Assembly (NCBI GenBank): GCA_937915475.1
Contig: CALGIR010000339.1
Location: 1-11,835, forward strand
Direction: 5' to 3'
Length of the DNA: 11,835 nucleotides
From: an uncultured Bacteroidales bacterium
Lineage (GTDB): Bacteria > Bacteroidota > Bacteroidia > Bacteroidales > Tenuifilaceae
The notes beneath the pieces were generated by a model. The model saw only the letters and a list, made by a program, of their open reading frames with translations. It ran no database searches and had not been told where the DNA came from. This document shows positions 1 through 5,873 of the stretch, piece after piece; the first letter of the stretch is position 1, and each line of letters begins with the position of its first letter. The translations under genes were made by a program, and so were the position numbers.

Positions 1-672
1 CATTTTGGCATTGGGGTTAATGCCTTTGGTAACCGCCTGGTTAATAATGGCGGTTTTCTCCTCGTGGTACAGCTCAATAAGGCGTTTCTTGGCATCAATT
101 AGCTGGTCAATCTCGGCGGTTTTGCGATCGAGGTAGGTGGCTATGGCGGTTTGTTCAGAGGGCGGGGGAATAGGAATTTTAATCTCTCTAAGTTGCGATG
201 AATAAATATGAACAACTATTTCACCTTTGCCATATTTAGCCTTTTCATACTTAACACCAGGTGTGTTTAACACATAACTCAAAAACAAACTGTTGTTTTT
301 TTGCTGTTCTAGAATTATAACATCACCACCAGCATAGGCTTTTTCATCGTTAAGATAAACAACGCATTTCCCAATATCCTCAATAGTCTCACCCGAACCA
401 GTGAATAGAATTGCGTTTTTCTCAATTTGCCTTGCTTTCTCAGCAATTTCAACAGGGATTTTATTTTGAACATTTTTTACAGAGGTGTCATATTTAGTGT
501 AAATGTCACCGTATAAAATTACGGGTAGACCATCAACTGTTAATTCACTTTTCGAAACACCTCCTCCTTTTGAAAACTTTCCAAATGATGCAACCCTTTT
601 CACCTCCCAATGCTCAGGAATTTCGCCAATCCACTCAATGCCGCTTTCTTTATATTTATCGTATTTGTTCAT
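1..672 (-). CDS. hsdS: Type I restriction enzyme specificity subunit HsdS, 3' end cut by window edge
   Basis: 224 codons are visible and the frame stays open at the left edge, so this is roughly the first half of an HsdS of usual length (about 400-450 aa). HsdS recognises the bipartite DNA target and holds two HsdM subunits in the methylase, plus HsdR in the restriction complex. The N-terminus begins MNKYDKYKESGIEWIGEIPE, the usual opening of this family, followed by the first target-recognition domain (about residues 20-165). Then comes IPIPPPSEQTAIATYLDRKT and a helical stretch ending near NQAVTKG, which is the central conserved spacer. The ATG at 672-670 overlaps the TGA of the upstream HEPN gene (ATGA), which suggests translational coupling. 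The recognition domain (about 176-610) is visibly more AT-rich than the conserved stretch at 1-175, as expected when recognition domains are swapped between alleles. The DNA target cannot be predicted. Confidence 0.93.
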   Translation of the reverse strand, partial: MNKYDKYKESGIEWIGEIPEHWEVKRVASFGKFSKGGGVSKSELTVDGLPVILYGDIYTKYDTSVKNVQNKIPVEIAEKARQIEKNAILFTGSGETIEDIGKCVVYLNDEKAYAGGDVIILEQQKNNSLFLSYVLNTPGVKYEKAKYGKGEIVVHIYSSQLREIKIPIPPPSEQTAIATYLDRKTAEIDQLIDAKKRLIELYHEEKTAIINQAVTKGINPNAKM

Positions 673-1319
673 TTCAATTTCTTCTTCACTTCATTCAAAA
701 CTGAATCAAATCTGTCAAAGGTTGTTATCCACGTTGGCAAATCGTTATTTATCCATCCCATCACAATAATCATATCGCTATGAATGTGCTGTAACTTTGT
801 TAGATTCCAGCAAATAGGTTCGTTATGAAAAACCCTATTTCGAAAGGTTCTAAACACGTTAATTGGTGCAGATACATTTTTTCTCTGCCTCATCTTTTTT
901 GGCATAAAAGGGAAAGCACGCCTTAAATCCTTCCATAAAATAAGTTCAAATTCGCTGTTGAACAATCGTGTCCAAAAACCGAAGGTCAGTTCAGCCACTA
1001 CCTTTGATGGATTAATTAATTCCTTTCGTTTTGTTATGTTGTTTTGAGCAACATTAATTTCTTTCAGAAGTTTTGATAAACCTGGAGTTAAATGAAGCCT
1101 ATTATACCAATCATCTACACCAAACTTTGTTATCAGCTCCCTATTTACAGCATTCCTTAAAGCTACTTCTAATACCGACAAACAGGGGTAAAATGCTTCT
1201 GAAATCTGAATATTGCATTGGTAATGCTGAATGGCTTTCTTTTCATCCAACGGATACTTGTCATAATACTTATGCATCCTTTGGTTTGAAAAAACTTTCT
1301 CGAAATATTGCTTATCCAT
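669..1319 (-). CDS. Abi-family HEPN protein (AbiD/AbiF-like) inside the hsd operon
   Basis: This 216-aa protein matches the Abi_2/AbiD-AbiF pattern. It has a helical N-terminus with SVLEVALRNAVNREL (residues 48-62), a central FGFWTRLF (113-120), and a C-terminal FRTFRNRVFHNEPI (156-169). The last holds R160-x4-H165, the catalytic-type signature of HEPN ribonucleases. Family knowledge: Abi proteins cause abortive phage infection, and AbiF is reported to be a HEPN toxin controlled by a non-coding RNA antitoxin and related to the Cas13 ancestor. The ATG at 1319 is the only reasonable start. The frame is open upstream as far as the hsdM stop, but no ATG, GTG or TTG occurs there. Its TGA overlaps the hsdS ATG, so it is a true operon member. 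The position between hsdM and hsdS parallels prrC in E. coli, where a nuclease is released when phage inhibits restriction. That role is inferred here. AbiF versus AbiD subfamily is not settled. Confidence 0.8.
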   Translation of the reverse strand: MDKQYFEKVFSNQRMHKYYDKYPLDEKKAIQHYQCNIQISEAFYPCLSVLEVALRNAVNRELITKFGVDDWYNRLHLTPGLSKLLKEINVAQNNITKRKELINPSKVVAELTFGFWTRLFNSEFELILWKDLRRAFPFMPKKMRQRKNVSAPINVFRTFRNRVFHNEPICWNLTKLQHIHSDMIIVMGWINNDLPTWITTFDRFDSVLNEVKKKLK

Positions 1320-1338
1320 ATAAATTGTATTATCTTTG
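1308..1338 (+). promoter_or_regulatory. Predicted Bacteroidota promoter pointing into the abi-hsdM spacer
   Basis: TTG at 1308-1310, 20 nt, then TATCTTTG at 1331-1338. This matches the Bacteroidota -33 (TTG/TTTG) and -7 (TAnnTTTG) elements at accepted spacing. It overlaps the first codons of the abi gene but reads the other way, toward hsdM. The predicted transcript would start near 1345. Confidence 0.5.
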
Positions 1339-1344
1339 TATTGC

Positions 1345-1402
1345 CGTCCCGGTACTTCCTCTCTCGGATAATAGATGCCGATGAAGAAGCCGGGTTTTTT
1401 TA
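1345..1402 (+). ncRNA. Candidate small structured RNA antisense to the hsdM-abi spacer (possible RNA antitoxin)
   Basis: Between the promoter ending at 1338 and the hsdM stop codon at 1404-1406 lies a self-contained unit of about 58 nt. CCCGG (1348-1352) pairs with CCGGG (1390-1394). CTTC (1355-1358) pairs with GAAG (1386-1389) after a TA bulge. An inner TCGG (1364-1367) pairs with CCGA (1378-1381) around a 10-nt loop. Seven T residues follow at once. Promoter, stem and terminator all agree on the plus strand, opposite to the hsd operon, so the RNA would be fully complementary to the mRNA joining hsdM and abi. Because AbiF-type HEPN toxins are reported to be neutralised by an adjacent ncRNA, an antitoxin role is the leading idea, but it is inference. 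Alternatives are an antisense attenuator of abi expression, or a simple terminator for stray antisense transcription. Confidence 0.42.
1348..1401 (+). terminator. Intrinsic terminator of the candidate small RNA
   Basis: The CCCGG/CCGGG and CTTC/GAAG stems are followed by TTTTTTT (1395-1401). The T-run lies only on the plus-strand 3' side, so termination is expected for plus-strand transcription and not for the hsdM-abi mRNA. Confidence 0.5.
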
Positions 1403-1403
1403 T

Positions 1404-3203
1404 TTATGATAGTATCGATTTTCCCATCTCAATGGTTTTTTTCTCCAACGCCAAAATATCAGCCTTAATATCCTTTAATGGACGTAGTGGTTTAAACTCA
1501 TAGAAATACTTGGTAAAGTTTATCTCGTAGCCCGTTTTGGTTTTGGTGTGGTCAATCCACGCATTGGGCAGGTGGGGTTTTACCTCGCGCTCAAAGTACT
1601 CCTCAATGGTTTGGGGAATTAGCTTGCCGTTGGCATCCTTTTTTAGGAATGGAATATTCTCGTAGTCGCGCAGACTGGCATCGGGCTTGGGGTTGCCCTG
1701 CTTGTCGTTTACCACTTTGCCATTCTCAACCAGCGGCTGCTCCACCGTTACCCGCCAGTAGCCAAAGTACTTGTTAGGGTAAATGCTGCAAAACTCGTTC
1801 TCTTGAAATTCGCCATATAGCTGGGCAATGTAGCCAACACCCTTCTCGGTGCCATTCTCGGCTATGCGCTTGCGCTTGTTGCCCAGGCTGCGCTCCATCT
1901 TCTCCCAAAAGCGGTTAAAGGGTAGCTTGCCATCCTTAACCAGTTCGTCGTCCTTTACACCTGTGGCGTTTATTAGCTGCACCTTGCCCGTGCGCTGGGG
2001 GCTTTTGTTGTTGGTTACTATCCAAATATAGGTTGATATGCCCGTGTTGTAGAATAGCTGGTCGGGCAGGGCAATTACTGCTTCAAGCCAGTCGTTCTCA
2101 ATTATCCACTGGCGGATATTGCTCTCGCCGCTTCCGGCTGCACCCGTAAATAGCGGTGAGCCGTTAAACACAATACCAATGCGTGAGCCATCGGTTTTCA
2201 TTTTGGAGATCATATGCTGCAGGAACAGCAGCGAGCCATCGTTAATGCGGGGTAATCCAGCACCAAAACGCCCATCAAAGCCCTTGCTTGCGGCTTCGGC
2301 CTTAATGGTAACCTGTGCCTTTTTCCAATCAACCCCAAAGGGCGGGTTCGAGAGCATATAGTCGAACTTCTCATCCTCCAAACCATCAATGGTAAAGGTA
2401 TTGCCAAACTTTATATTGGATGGGTTTTGCCCTTTTATCAGCATATCGGATTTGCAGATGGCGTAGGACTCGGGGTTTATCTCCTGCCCAAATACCTTTA
2501 GCTCGGCCTGTGGGTTCAGCTCCTTAAGGTGCATTTCACCAACCGAGAGCATTCCACCCGTTCCACAGGCAGGGTCGTAAAGGGTTTTCACAATGCCCTT
2601 TTGGGTTAGTGTATCCCTATCCTCGTTGAAAAGAACATTAACCATCAGTTTTATCACCTCGCGGGGTGTAAAGTGTTCCCCTGCCGTTTCGTTCGATTGC
2701 TCGGAGAACCTACGGATAAGATCCTCGAATACGTATCCCATCTCCATCGATTCCATCTCGGAGAGGTCAATCTCCTGAAAGGCTTTCACCACCCGGAACA
2801 GGATATCGGCCTTGGGGTCGTCCATACGGTCAATCTGATCGTCGAACTTAAAGTAGTCGATAATTTCCCGAGCACTGACCGAAAAACCATTAATAAAATT
2901 GCGCAGGTTGGCTGCAATATTGTTGGGGTCGGCAATTAGCTTATCGAAATTGAACTGGCTACGGTTGTGAAAGTTAAAACCCGCCAGCTTGTTAAGGGCA
3001 ATATCCCTTGCACTTTCGCCCAGGCTATCGATCTTGGGTAGATATGCTAAAACCTTATCCTTGGTGGGTTTTAGTATGCAGTCTAGTCGGCGCAGAACGG
3101 TCATTGGCAGTATTACCTTGCCATAGTCGGCCTGCTTGTAGTCGCCCCGTAAAAGGTCGGCAACCCGCCAAATCAGGTCGGCTTTCTCTTTAAAGTTGTT
3201 CAT
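1404..3203 (-). CDS. hsdM: Type I restriction-modification DNA methyltransferase subunit HsdM
   Basis: 599 aa, a normal HsdM length. It is the SAM-dependent N6-adenine methyltransferase subunit that works with HsdS. In order: an N-terminal helical HsdM_N domain (about 1-145, with ADLLRGDYKQADYGKVILP); GEHFTPREV (175-183), typical of type I methylases; SAM-binding motif I DPACGTGG (210-217); catalytic motif IV NPPF (286-289, within LSNPPFGVDW); and a long C-terminal part (about 430-599) of the elongated Bacteroidota-type subfamily. The ATG at 3203 follows an AT-rich leader, and only a weak -7-like TTAGTTTG is visible near 3235-3242 on the minus strand. It is first in the operon hsdM-abi-hsdS, with 84 nt separating it from abi. 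Composition is richer in G+C than abi and the hsdS recognition domain, consistent with a conserved core carrying exchangeable parts. No frameshift is seen. hsdR must lie beyond the left edge, elsewhere, or be absent. Confidence 0.97.
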   Translation of the reverse strand: MNNFKEKADLIWRVADLLRGDYKQADYGKVILPMTVLRRLDCILKPTKDKVLAYLPKIDSLGESARDIALNKLAGFNFHNRSQFNFDKLIADPNNIAANLRNFINGFSVSAREIIDYFKFDDQIDRMDDPKADILFRVVKAFQEIDLSEMESMEMGYVFEDLIRRFSEQSNETAGEHFTPREVIKLMVNVLFNEDRDTLTQKGIVKTLYDPACGTGGMLSVGEMHLKELNPQAELKVFGQEINPESYAICKSDMLIKGQNPSNIKFGNTFTIDGLEDEKFDYMLSNPPFGVDWKKAQVTIKAEAASKGFDGRFGAGLPRINDGSLLFLQHMISKMKTDGSRIGIVFNGSPLFTGAAGSGESNIRQWIIENDWLEAVIALPDQLFYNTGISTYIWIVTNNKSPQRTGKVQLINATGVKDDELVKDGKLPFNRFWEKMERSLGNKRKRIAENGTEKGVGYIAQLYGEFQENEFCSIYPNKYFGYWRVTVEQPLVENGKVVNDKQGNPKPDASLRDYENIPFLKKDANGKLIPQTIEEYFEREVKPHLPNAWIDHTKTKTGYEINFTKYFYEFKPLRPLKDIKADILALEKKTIEMGKSILS

Positions 3204-3376
3204 TGAAAGGCTTTATAATCAGTGTTTACTATATCAAACTAAATAACCCTCGAATTTATCAAAATTTATCCTTTTTTGGAGTTTATTTCACTGTATTCCG
3301 ATACCTTTTATATTTACAAGTATCAGAAAACAACAATTATTGACGAATCGTTATAGTAGTAGTACTCCTTTTGTAG

Positions 3377-3384
3377 TATCTTTG
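3377..3384 (+). promoter_or_regulatory. Bacteroidota -7 promoter element upstream of the foldback and the orphan gene
   Basis: TATCTTTG followed by CA, the usual -7 context in Bacteroidota. No clear -33 TTG lies at the expected distance, so the call rests on the -7 alone. A transcript starting near 3390 would contain the whole foldback and the 3598-3924 gene. Confidence 0.4.
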
Positions 3385-3425
3385 CATTAAGACATAAGAA
3401 ACATAGCATTAACTTTTGGTTTCTC

Positions 3426-3546
3426 CACAGACAAAACCGCCAATTTTTGAGAGGGAGAAGCACGAAAGTGAATGCGCTCAATAGCATTGGGCGTGTTCCT
3501 TTCGCTTTTATAGTTCTCTCTGGGTGCTTGGCGGTACCTGTCTGTG
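3426..3546 (+). repeat. 121-nt nested foldback (structured RNA leader or palindromic repeat)
   Basis: Five nested arms pair in order. CACAGAC (3426-3432) with GTCTGTG (3540-3546). ACCGCCAA (3436-3443) with TTGGCGGT (3528-3535). GAGAG (3449-3453) with CTCTC (3516-3520). CGAAAG (3463-3468) with CTTTCG (3499-3504). GAATGCGCTCAAT (3470-3482) with ATTGGGCGTGTTC (3486-3498), 13 consecutive pairs including G-T wobbles, closing a 3-nt loop AGC. The two outer arms are perfect. The G-T pairs work on the strand as written, which favours plus-strand RNA or single-stranded DNA, though wobbles alone are weak strand evidence. No intrinsic terminator follows directly: the T6 run at 3570-3575 is 23 nt downstream without a good stem. 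It could be a 5' leader of the next gene, an independent RNA, or a dispersed foldback repeat. No known RNA family was recognised. Confidence 0.7.
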
Positions 3547-3597
3547 ACTATATAGCGGGGGTTCACGCCTTTTTTATTCACATAAAAACAAAATGCA

Positions 3598-3924
3598 ATG
3601 AGCACAAAGAGAATTGAGAAAGATGGTAGGGATCCAGAGATGGAAGAGATTAGGAGTTTAATGTACTCATTAACCAACGAGGACATTGAAGAGGATTACC
3701 AGAAGTTTAGTAAACTGGTAAAAACTCACCACCCACAGGGTATGCAATTACTCGAAAACATCAGTAAGAGTAGCACTGAAAACAACACAACCTATTTCTT
3801 TCAGTACCCAACTGCTTTCCTTGAGTTTAAAAAGTATTTAGTAGAAAAGTACAACGACCATAAAACCGAAACGGCAATTATGATGCGTGTGCTTACGAAA
3901 TCATACAACATGAATTTGCCCTAG
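3598..3924 (+). CDS. Hypothetical small protein, orphan plus-strand gene
   Basis: 108 aa, not recognised. The protein is hydrophilic and predicted mostly helical, with an acidic, charged N-terminal half (DPEMEEIRSLMYSLTNEDIEEDY), a central TTYFFQYPTAFLEFKKYL (residues about 64-81) and no signal peptide or membrane segment. The ATG at 3598 is preferred: an ATG five bases upstream is followed by a stop after one codon. No Shine-Dalgarno is evident. It has its own -7 element and the long foldback upstream, and it converges on the mobilization operon with only 14 nt between the two stop codons. The amino-acid composition is coherent and protein-like, so I think it is real, but it could be a cargo gene of the element or a remnant. 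No function is proposed. Confidence 0.6.
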   Translation: MSTKRIEKDGRDPEMEEIRSLMYSLTNEDIEEDYQKFSKLVKTHHPQGMQLLENISKSSTENNTTYFFQYPTAFLEFKKYLVEKYNDHKTETAIMMRVLTKSYNMNLP

Positions 3925-3938
3925 GATAGGAGTTACCA

Positions 3939-4595
3939 TCACTTTTGATGTAGCCCACTTCTTAACTTTTCGGCTTCCGCTTTGGCGGCTTTAGCCTCTG
4001 CCTCCTTTTGCTTTGCAATTTCGGATGCTTCAAAGGCTCGCCTAATCTCATTCTCCCTCTGGAGAACATACTGCTTTAGGTCTTGCTCATTGTTGATATA
4101 CTGCTCATCGATAAGGTATAAAAGGTCGGTTGTGGTTTTTATGCCCGTTTTAAAGCTGTCGAACCGAAAACTTTTCAGCTTTAAATAGCGATACTTATAG
4201 TCATTTGGGCTTATGGCCTTTACCTCTCTCTTTAAATTGACATTGCTTACCACAAGCAAAAAGCACAGCACGACGCTTACCAAAAAGTAGGATACTACCC
4301 CAATAACCCACGAACGGGGCTTTTTAACCTCGATATAGCGGTGAGTTACCTCTGGGCGCTCAGCCTTTATTTGCTGCTGAATTGCTTTAATTTCACTTAG
4401 GATAATGGAATCTGCCCCCTGAGCAATACCCATTTCAGACGAACGTTTTTCAAGAGTTTCGTTAATTGCATCTAATTTTGATGTTAGGGTGGCCAGTGAT
4501 TCATTGTCGATTGATTTGCTTGAATTCTTCTTCAGATCACCTAGCTGGTGAGCAATTTCCTCAATGGCTGCCAAGATTTTTTCTTCGTTGTTCAT
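3939..4595 (-). CDS. Coiled-coil single-pass membrane protein of the mobilization operon
   Basis: 218 aa from the ATG at 4595. A TTG eight codons further upstream is possible but overlaps the relaxase end, so ATG is chosen. Layout: acidic helical N-terminus with heptad-like segments (1-80, e.g. LTSKLDAINETLEK), one strongly hydrophobic segment (about 96-118, VIGVVSYFLVSVVLCFLLVV), a middle soluble part, and a C-terminal Ala/Glu/Lys-rich coiled coil (about 180-212, EIAKQKEAEAKAAKAEAEK). It follows mobA by 13 nt and is last in the operon. Membrane proteins in this place in mobilizable elements may link the relaxosome to a coupling protein or anchor it. That role is inferred from position only. 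No named family was recognised. Confidence 0.8.
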   Translation of the reverse strand: MNNEEKILAAIEEIAHQLGDLKKNSSKSIDNESLATLTSKLDAINETLEKRSSEMGIAQGADSIILSEIKAIQQQIKAERPEVTHRYIEVKKPRSWVIGVVSYFLVSVVLCFLLVVSNVNLKREVKAISPNDYKYRYLKLKSFRFDSFKTGIKTTTDLLYLIDEQYINNEQDLKQYVLQRENEIRRAFEASEIAKQKEAEAKAAKAEAEKLRSGLHQK

Positions 4596-4608
4596 AATGT
4601 GTTGGATA

Positions 4609-5436
4609 TTAAAAATCAATTCCTCTTGATATAATATTTGCGACTCTACGAATCACCTTAATTGTTGGGGTTATATTGGCAACAACAGATACTCCCAAAT
4701 TACCGAAGTGATTAGAGATACCTTTTAGTGCGAATTGCTTACCAATTTCCGACCCCTTGTAAGTAACTCCGTTATAGGTGTATGAAATGCCATAGGCTTG
4801 GTTGTTTTTCCTATACTTCGCTAGGTTTACTTCTACGCCTTCCTTTTTAAGCGAGCCAACAAACCTGTCAAACGTTTTAACCTTACTATTAGAAGTGGCA
4901 CGTTGTAAAATGGATTTGAGGTTATCTTTTGATGCACTAACGTCTATGTCTCGGCTTTTCGAAAACCCTCTATCCTTTGCTATCTGACTTGTTTTAACCA
5001 ACTTATACTCATCCTCCAACTCCTTTGCATACTGAACGGTTCTCGACTTACTATAGTAATCGCTCACGGCATTTCCATCGAACCCTACCCTATTGGCCAC
5101 AATATGACAGTGAGTATGGTCTGTATCGTTATGCTTTATTATCACAAACTGATGATTATGGCTAGCAAAACCTGCCTTCTCAAGAAATCTATTAGCTATT
5201 TCAACCATTCGCTTGTTGGTTATCTCATCTTCCTTTGCAAATGATAGTGATGAGTGCCAAACGGGCTTTGAGATATTTCTATTCTCCGAGGATATGGCCA
5301 CAAACTCTCGGGTTAACCCCTTGGGATTGCTATAACAAGTCCCATTCTGACCTAAAATTTCAGGGTTCTTGTCCTTATTTAGACAATACAGTAGGGTACC
5401 CTTGAAACCCCTTCCAATCTTTGTTTTACCTATCAT
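4609..5436 (-). CDS. mobA: MobA-type relaxase (MOBP-like, Relaxase/Mobilization nuclease family)
   Basis: 275 aa. It nicks one DNA strand at oriT and stays covalently bound to the 5' end for conjugative transfer by a helper element. Visible motifs: a likely catalytic Tyr17 in GTLLYCLNK (motif I region), and the histidine metal-binding motif III HNDTDHTHCHIVANRV (residues 102-117, with H107, H109, H111 and the canonical NRV). The middle part (FDRFVGSLKKEGVEVNLAKY, then NGVTYKGSEIG) is the region usually found after the nuclease core. The protein is at the short end for the family and has no helicase or primase fusion. The start ATG at 5436 overlaps the mobC end by 11 nt, the classic mobC-mobA arrangement. 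Helper type IV secretion functions are not in the window, so transfer would have to be in trans. Confidence 0.93.
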   Translation of the reverse strand: MIGKTKIGRGFKGTLLYCLNKDKNPEILGQNGTCYSNPKGLTREFVAISSENRNISKPVWHSSLSFAKEDEITNKRMVEIANRFLEKAGFASHNHQFVIIKHNDTDHTHCHIVANRVGFDGNAVSDYYSKSRTVQYAKELEDEYKLVKTSQIAKDRGFSKSRDIDVSASKDNLKSILQRATSNSKVKTFDRFVGSLKKEGVEVNLAKYRKNNQAYGISYTYNGVTYKGSEIGKQFALKGISNHFGNLGVSVVANITPTIKVIRRVANIISRGIDF

Positions 5437-5749
5437 AGTTTAGCAACCTTTTAATTATTCCCTTTGTACTTTCGAGGGTTGTGGTTAGTTCCAAAAACAT
5501 CCTATCGCCCGAATTGTACTTCTTGGCAATCTGATTCATGTTATTGGCCAATCCAACCAAGGTTTTGTAAAGCTGCTTCTCTTCCTCGGTGAATACCCTG
5601 GGCGTAATCTTAACCCCAAGAGCTGATTCACGGACAAAGCGCGATGCCGTTAGGCCAGCCGCCTTTGCTTTTCGCTTGATGAGCGATTGCTCCGCAAACG
5701 AAAGCCGAACACGAAATATATTTGTCCTTTTAGGTCTTATTGCTGCCAT
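5426..5749 (-). CDS. mobC: MobC-like relaxosome accessory protein
   Basis: 107 aa. It is basic, with a ribbon-helix-helix-like N-terminus (about 10-45, FRVRLSFAEQSLIKRKAKAA followed by GLTASRFVRE) and the MobC signature GLANNMNQIAKKYN (66-79). MobC proteins bind oriT and help the relaxase open the DNA at nic. It is translationally coupled to mobA by an 11-nt overlap and lies directly next to the inverted-repeat cluster at 5773-5873, its likely binding region. The ATG at 5749 is the first in-frame start giving the full RHH domain. Confidence 0.9.
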   Translation of the reverse strand: MAAIRPKRTNIFRVRLSFAEQSLIKRKAKAAGLTASRFVRESALGVKITPRVFTEEEKQLYKTLVGLANNMNQIAKKYNSGDRMFLELTTTLESTKGIIKRLLNYDR

Positions 5750-5772
5750 TAATGCAGTTGATTTTCTCTTCC

Positions 5773-5873
5773 GGATTTACGACCAAAGGGAGTAAATCCC
5801 ATTTTCAAACGAAGTGCGAAAATCGAGAAAGGCCTACAAGGCCACTATCTCGCTATCCAACGCACTATCCAAC
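5773..5873. other. Candidate origin of transfer (oriT): inverted and direct repeats beside mobC
   Basis: The 123-nt gap upstream of mobC holds three structures. First, a perfect 8-bp inverted repeat GGATTTAC (5773-5780)/GTAAATCC (5792-5799) with an 11-nt loop. Second, a two-level palindrome, CGAGA (5824-5828)/TCTCG (5848-5852) enclosing GGCCT (5831-5835)/AGGCC (5839-5843) with loop ACA. Third, a direct repeat CTATCCAAC at 5853-5861 and 5865-5873. MOBP oriTs typically place nic a few bases from such an inverted repeat next to mobC/mobA. The nic base is not identified. Confidence 0.5.

Larger units (their letters stand above)
3204..3597. other. Non-coding junction between the restriction locus and the mobilization module
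   Basis: Divergent spacer of 394 nt. Its right two thirds hold a plus-strand -7 element and a 121-nt foldback, listed separately. The left third (3204-3376) is AT-rich and should hold the hsdM promoter. I saw no convincing att site, IS end or tRNA fragment. Confidence 0.6.

Noticed and set aside
1073..1384. A 103-codon plus-strand open frame opposite abi
   Set aside because: It is antisense to a well-supported Abi-family gene, has low-complexity composition typical of a reverse-frame shadow, and covers the predicted small-RNA region.
3426..3546. Foldback as a retron ncRNA or integron attC site
   Set aside because: No reverse transcriptase gene is in the window, and the ends lack the RYYYAAC/GTTRRRY core sites of attC. 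No integron integrase is seen.
3387..3686. A 99-codon minus-strand open frame across the foldback
   Set aside because: It overlaps the 5' end of the plus-strand 3598-3924 gene, its sequence is simply the translated foldback arms, and it has no domain or supported start.
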